Assembly: GCA_918797485.1 (NCBI GenBank)
Contig: CAKKNE010000006.1
Location: 2,294,001-2,358,000 of the forward strand
Length of the DNA stretch: 64,000 nucleotides
Reading direction: 5' to 3'
Source of the DNA: Pelagomonas calceolata
Lineage: Eukaryota; Sar; Pelagophyceae; Pelagomonadales; Pelagomonadaceae
Part shown: piece by piece, positions 61,307-64,000 of the stretch
Layout of the letters: the number at the start of each line of letters is the position of its first letter
Numbering within the stretch: the stretch's first letter is position 1
Position numbers and translations under genes: made by a program
Notes under the pieces: generated by a model
What the model was told of the DNA's origin: nothing
Database searches by the model: none
What the model saw: the letters and a program-made list of their open reading frames with translations, nothing else

Positions 61307-63124
61307 ATGCCGCCGCGCCAGGACAGCAGCAGCGACAGCAGCGACAGCGACAAGGAACAGAAGCCGACGCTGCCGTCGCGCGACCGGGACTTCACCAGCA
61401 GCCAGCGCAAGGGCGGCGCCGGCGCCATCGAGTCCGACAGTAGCGACGACGAGGCCGCACCATTAAGAACAAAGGATGAGTCGTCCGAGGACGAAGCACC
61501 GCAACGGAGGAAGGTCCCTCCCCTAAAACCGCACAAGACGACGATCGGCCAGCGCATGCGCGGCGTCATCGGTTCCGTATTTGCGAAGCGCACGAAATCC
61601 CAAGAACCGTCCCAGAAGCTCATGGAGACCTGGAAGAGTCAGGGCAGAGACGCGAACACGCCGCGCGGCCAGGATGTGGGAGACGACTCCGATGCGAGTG
61701 TCGACTCCGACGGCGTCAAGCGGAAGCGTTTTAAAATAGACCCGTCGGATATGAAGGGTGGCACGATGCAGATCAAGGACATGAAGACGCTGCTGCAGTA
61801 CCTCGAGCCGGACCCTGACTACGGCACGCAGCCCGTCGAGCGCCACCTGATGCCGATCGACGACTGGCTGCACCGGCCGGAGACGTGTGAAGATATCCCG
61901 ACCTATATCGAAGACCCCAAAACCGGTCGATGGCGCAAACTACGGAAACGCCATCAAGTCAAGAAGAAGGAGGAGCATTCTCGGGAGGAGCGGAAGGCTG
62001 TGGCGGCGCTCGATGCGGAGTTAGACGCTGTGGATCGGTTGCTGAAGAACGAAGCGGTGCCCGAGGATCGCAGTATGAAGCTCGAACGAGTCCTGAACGC
62101 CTTCTTCACGGCGGCTCGAGGCGCCTTCTGCGGCTTGGCTGGCGGCGTTATTATCATCAATTTCGCCCTGGACAAGGATCGGCAGCTCCTGGACCACTAC
62201 GGTCGAACGTCGAACTTATTCAGGCGGTGGGGCTATCTCCTCGCGACGACCGTCTTCGTCGGTGCACTCAATGCCTGGCACAACGCCCAAGCTAACGCAA
62301 GAATAGAGAGAATCGATCCCATTTTGACGCTCGAAGTCCGTTCCATGGTCGTGATCTACTTCTTCGCTCTCGTGTTCACGTTGGCGATGGCCACGGCCGA
62401 CGCTTCGTTAGCGAGGCACTGGACGGACTGGGACCCCGAGACTACTGATGCTACAGAACTACAGTTATATAATGATCGAGACGACGATTGGGAGCGCGTG
62501 TTCTATGGGAAAGCTACTGAATTACAAACCTTCAAGACCTGGCGCTTCTGCTGCTGGGCGCGGTTCGTCTGTGCCGCTGTTGGCTGGTTGGTTTCGTTGA
62601 ATCGCTTTGACCAGCTGTCGAAGCAACTGCACGCGAAACGTCGAGAGATTGATGCTTTACGGGGTGCTGTGCGTACCGCTAGTACGAAGATGATCGACCT
62701 CTACAACGAACAGGAGAAGAATAAGGAGGTACCGACCGGGACCGAAGCCTTGCGGGATCTGCTCGGTCGACGAGGCTTACCCGTTCCTGCCGAGGCGCAG
62801 GATCTGGTCCGGAACCCACTCATGGAGGCGGAGGCGCCTACCCTCGAGCGGAAGGACGAGAAGCCCTCGGCCCTCCAGAAGATGGCGGCCCTACAAAAGA
62901 AAAAGGCGGAGCTCGGTAAAAAGTCGGCCGAGGAGCTCAGTAAAACGCGCGGAAACGAGGAGGAGAAGACGACGGAGAACCCCATCCGCGGCGTGCGCGT
63001 CGTCCAGTCCAAGCCGGCAGCTTCTCCAGCGAAATCGGACGCCAGCGGGAGCAGCGACGACTCGAGCACGGACGACGAGGGGCCGCGGGACCTGCTGACA
63101 GGGAGCCCGCGCCAGCGCCGCTGA
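61307..63124 (+). CDS. TMEM237-like multi-pass membrane protein
   Basis: A 605-residue protein. The N-terminal 250 residues are Ser/Asp/Lys-rich with acidic patches (SSSDSSDSDKEQ), then VERHLMPIDDWLHRP and YIEDPKTGRWRKLRKRH. Four hydrophobic helices follow: FFTAARGAFCGLAGGVIIIN, WGYLLATTVFVGALNAW, SMVVIYFFALVFTLAMA and WARFVCAAVGWLVSL. The region around the first two helices and the overall topology resemble TMEM237, a ciliary transition-zone protein. The tail is coiled and charged (QKMAALQKKKAELGKKSAEE). The assignment is by eye and moderate; it would be consistent with a flagellate life stage. Confidence 0.65.
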   Translation: MPPRQDSSSDSSDSDKEQKPTLPSRDRDFTSSQRKGGAGAIESDSSDDEAAPLRTKDESSEDEAPQRRKVPPLKPHKTTIGQRMRGVIGSVFAKRTKSQEPSQKLMETWKSQGRDANTPRGQDVGDDSDASVDSDGVKRKRFKIDPSDMKGGTMQIKDMKTLLQYLEPDPDYGTQPVERHLMPIDDWLHRPETCEDIPTYIEDPKTGRWRKLRKRHQVKKKEEHSREERKAVAALDAELDAVDRLLKNEAVPEDRSMKLERVLNAFFTAARGAFCGLAGGVIIINFALDKDRQLLDHYGRTSNLFRRWGYLLATTVFVGALNAWHNAQANARIERIDPILTLEVRSMVVIYFFALVFTLAMATADASLARHWTDWDPETTDATELQLYNDRDDDWERVFYGKATELQTFKTWRFCCWARFVCAAVGWLVSLNRFDQLSKQLHAKRREIDALRGAVRTASTKMIDLYNEQEKNKEVPTGTEALRDLLGRRGLPVPAEAQDLVRNPLMEAEAPTLERKDEKPSALQKMAALQKKKAELGKKSAEELSKTRGNEEEKTTENPIRGVRVVQSKPAASPAKSDASGSSDDSSTDDEGPRDLLTGSPRQRR

Positions 63125-63253
63125 GTTGAGTAACAGACTACTTAGTATGAACAACACTAGCTAGTGGCGACGGGCCGCGGCGATGGCGTGAACACTGCAT
63201 CCCGCTCCACGGGCACGCCGCCGCCCCTCACGCCACCGACGCGAAGGACAACA

Positions 63254-64000
63254 CTACGACACCGCCGCGAAGGACAGCCCGACGAGCGCCAGGCCGAATG
63301 AGACCAGTACGAAGGAAGCACAACGCCGCCACCACAAACGCGGCTTCTCGCGCGCCGCCAGCACCACTGGCGAAGAGAAGATCAAACCCGGCAGGATGAA
63401 CCCGATCAGCGACCCGGCGACGGCCCCCGTCAAAGCCATGACTGCGCCCAGCGAATCTGTACTGAGAGCGACGCCGACGAGCGAAGCCCACAGCCCGAGC
63501 GACCACATACCGTGCGTCCTCGATGAGACGAGACGCACGTCCTCCACCGAGGCATCGCGGTATTTTGAGGACGCGGCCCGATGCAGCGCGTGGCCCGCCT
63601 GGCGGCAGACGAACACCGAGCTCGGAATGCCGAACACCATCGTAATGGCATAGAGTAACCGAGCAATCAGCGCTCGCACGTCGTGGATGGGGTAGTCGTT
63701 CAGGATGTTGCTCGAGGTTTGCGCACCGTAGGTGAGGTAGCCCGCTGCACTGAACAATACACAAAGTAAAGCTGAGGAGCCGAGGGCGAGGCCCGTCGAT
63801 TTCGCGAAGCGGGAAGGTGTCCTTCGTTTCAGGGACCGGTAGTACAAAAAGCACGAGTCCTGGCACACAAAGGCGAAGGCGAACAGGCCCAGGGCGGCCA
63901 CGACGCCGCGGCCCTCGTTCTCAGGTGCCGCTATCGTTAATGACCCTTCTTGGCCCCTCGTACATAACTCAGAAATAACAACACCGGTAGCCGCGAAGAC
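63254..64000 (-). CDS. Amino-acid/auxin permease-type transporter (partial, N-terminus beyond window)
   Basis: The frame is open to the last base of the window, so the 5' end is missing; at least 248 codons are visible. Several membrane helices appear (ALGLFAFAFVCQDSCFLYYR, LGSSALLCVLFSAAGYLTYG, LLYAITMVFGIPSSVFVCRQ, SLGLWASLVGVALS, AVAGSLIGFILPGLIF, FVLVSFGLALVGLSFAA). The pattern FAF..CQ, the FSAAGYLTYG segment and the F-G-I-P-x-x-V helix fit the SLC38/AAAP amino-acid transporter family. The family usually symports amino acids with Na+ or H+. The GTG at 63901 is an internal valine codon, not a start. It converges on the TMEM237-like gene with a 129-bp gap. Confidence 0.75.
   Translation of the reverse strand, partial: VFAATGVVISELCTRGQEGSLTIAAPENEGRGVVAALGLFAFAFVCQDSCFLYYRSLKRRTPSRFAKSTGLALGSSALLCVLFSAAGYLTYGAQTSSNILNDYPIHDVRALIARLLYAITMVFGIPSSVFVCRQAGHALHRAASSKYRDASVEDVRLVSSRTHGMWSLGLWASLVGVALSTDSLGAVMALTGAVAGSLIGFILPGLIFSSPVVLAAREKPRLWWRRCASFVLVSFGLALVGLSFAAVS

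Noticed and set aside
63157-63166. ACTAGCTAGT in the last convergent spacer
   Set aside because: A short palindrome only; lacks the length and centre of the recurring motif.
1-64000. tRNA, rRNA, CRISPR, operon-type terminators and ribosome-binding sites
   Set aside because: None seen; the gene structure is eukaryotic, so bacterial signals are not expected.

Overview
The window is a compact, GC-rich nuclear segment of a eukaryotic microalga. The gene content points to a stramenopile, most likely a pelagophyte such as Aureococcus or Pelagomonas. Reasons: a MYND/RING-CH/TPR family with two members here, bipartite-looking plastid presequences, ciliary and coiled-coil proteins, and short introns made by transposon-like 'introners' of the type described in Aureococcus. 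The species assignment is inference. I see no rRNA, tRNA, CRISPR or virus-derived element.

Layout: about 41 protein genes fill the 64 kb, mostly alternating in strand so that neighbours are head-to-head or tail-to-tail. From left to right: secreted prolyl 4-hydroxylase with a VHL-like tail, ankyrin protein, Fe-alcohol dehydrogenase, CCCH/DEDDh exonuclease, TPR protein, secreted IPT-repeat protein, WW protein, N-myristoylated discoidin-like protein, secretory PH protein, FN3 protein, PARN deadenylase, steroid 5-alpha-reductase, DUF3598-like protein, glutaredoxin-discoidin fusion, sulfotransferase, ankyrin protein, JmjC/cupin oxygenase, an unrecognised protein, GOLD protein, IQ/SAM protein, zinc-finger protein, protein-isoaspartate methyltransferase, giant coiled-coil protein, TLC membrane protein, first MYND/RING-CH protein, methyltransferase, MATE transporter, EF-hand coiled-coil giant, CSN2, SRCR membrane protein, COQ11-like SDR, TFIIE-alpha, second MYND/RING-CH protein, bHLH factor, peroxiredoxin-like protein without its catalytic Cys, TMEM237-like protein, and an amino-acid transporter cut by the window edge. 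Tail-to-tail neighbours are 0 to about 340 bp apart. Nearly all genes are intronless.

Two signals stand out. (1) Five introns (19353, 43971, 48526, 53375, 59869) are inserted elements. They have about 15-bp terminal inverted repeats (CTGTGTGGAAATCAA) and, in four of the five, a recognisable 8-bp target duplication. In every case the first copy of the target supplies the GT donor and the element's own terminal CAG supplies the acceptor, so splicing restores the pre-insertion reading frame; exon lengths confirm this for all five. (2) A roughly 23-bp inverted-repeat motif (TTGCTAGTGTCTTAC, then CGCTAG) recurs 12 times. All 12 copies lie just upstream of start codons, and it is present in 10 of the 15 divergent promoters. 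It looks like a shared bidirectional promoter element of this genome.
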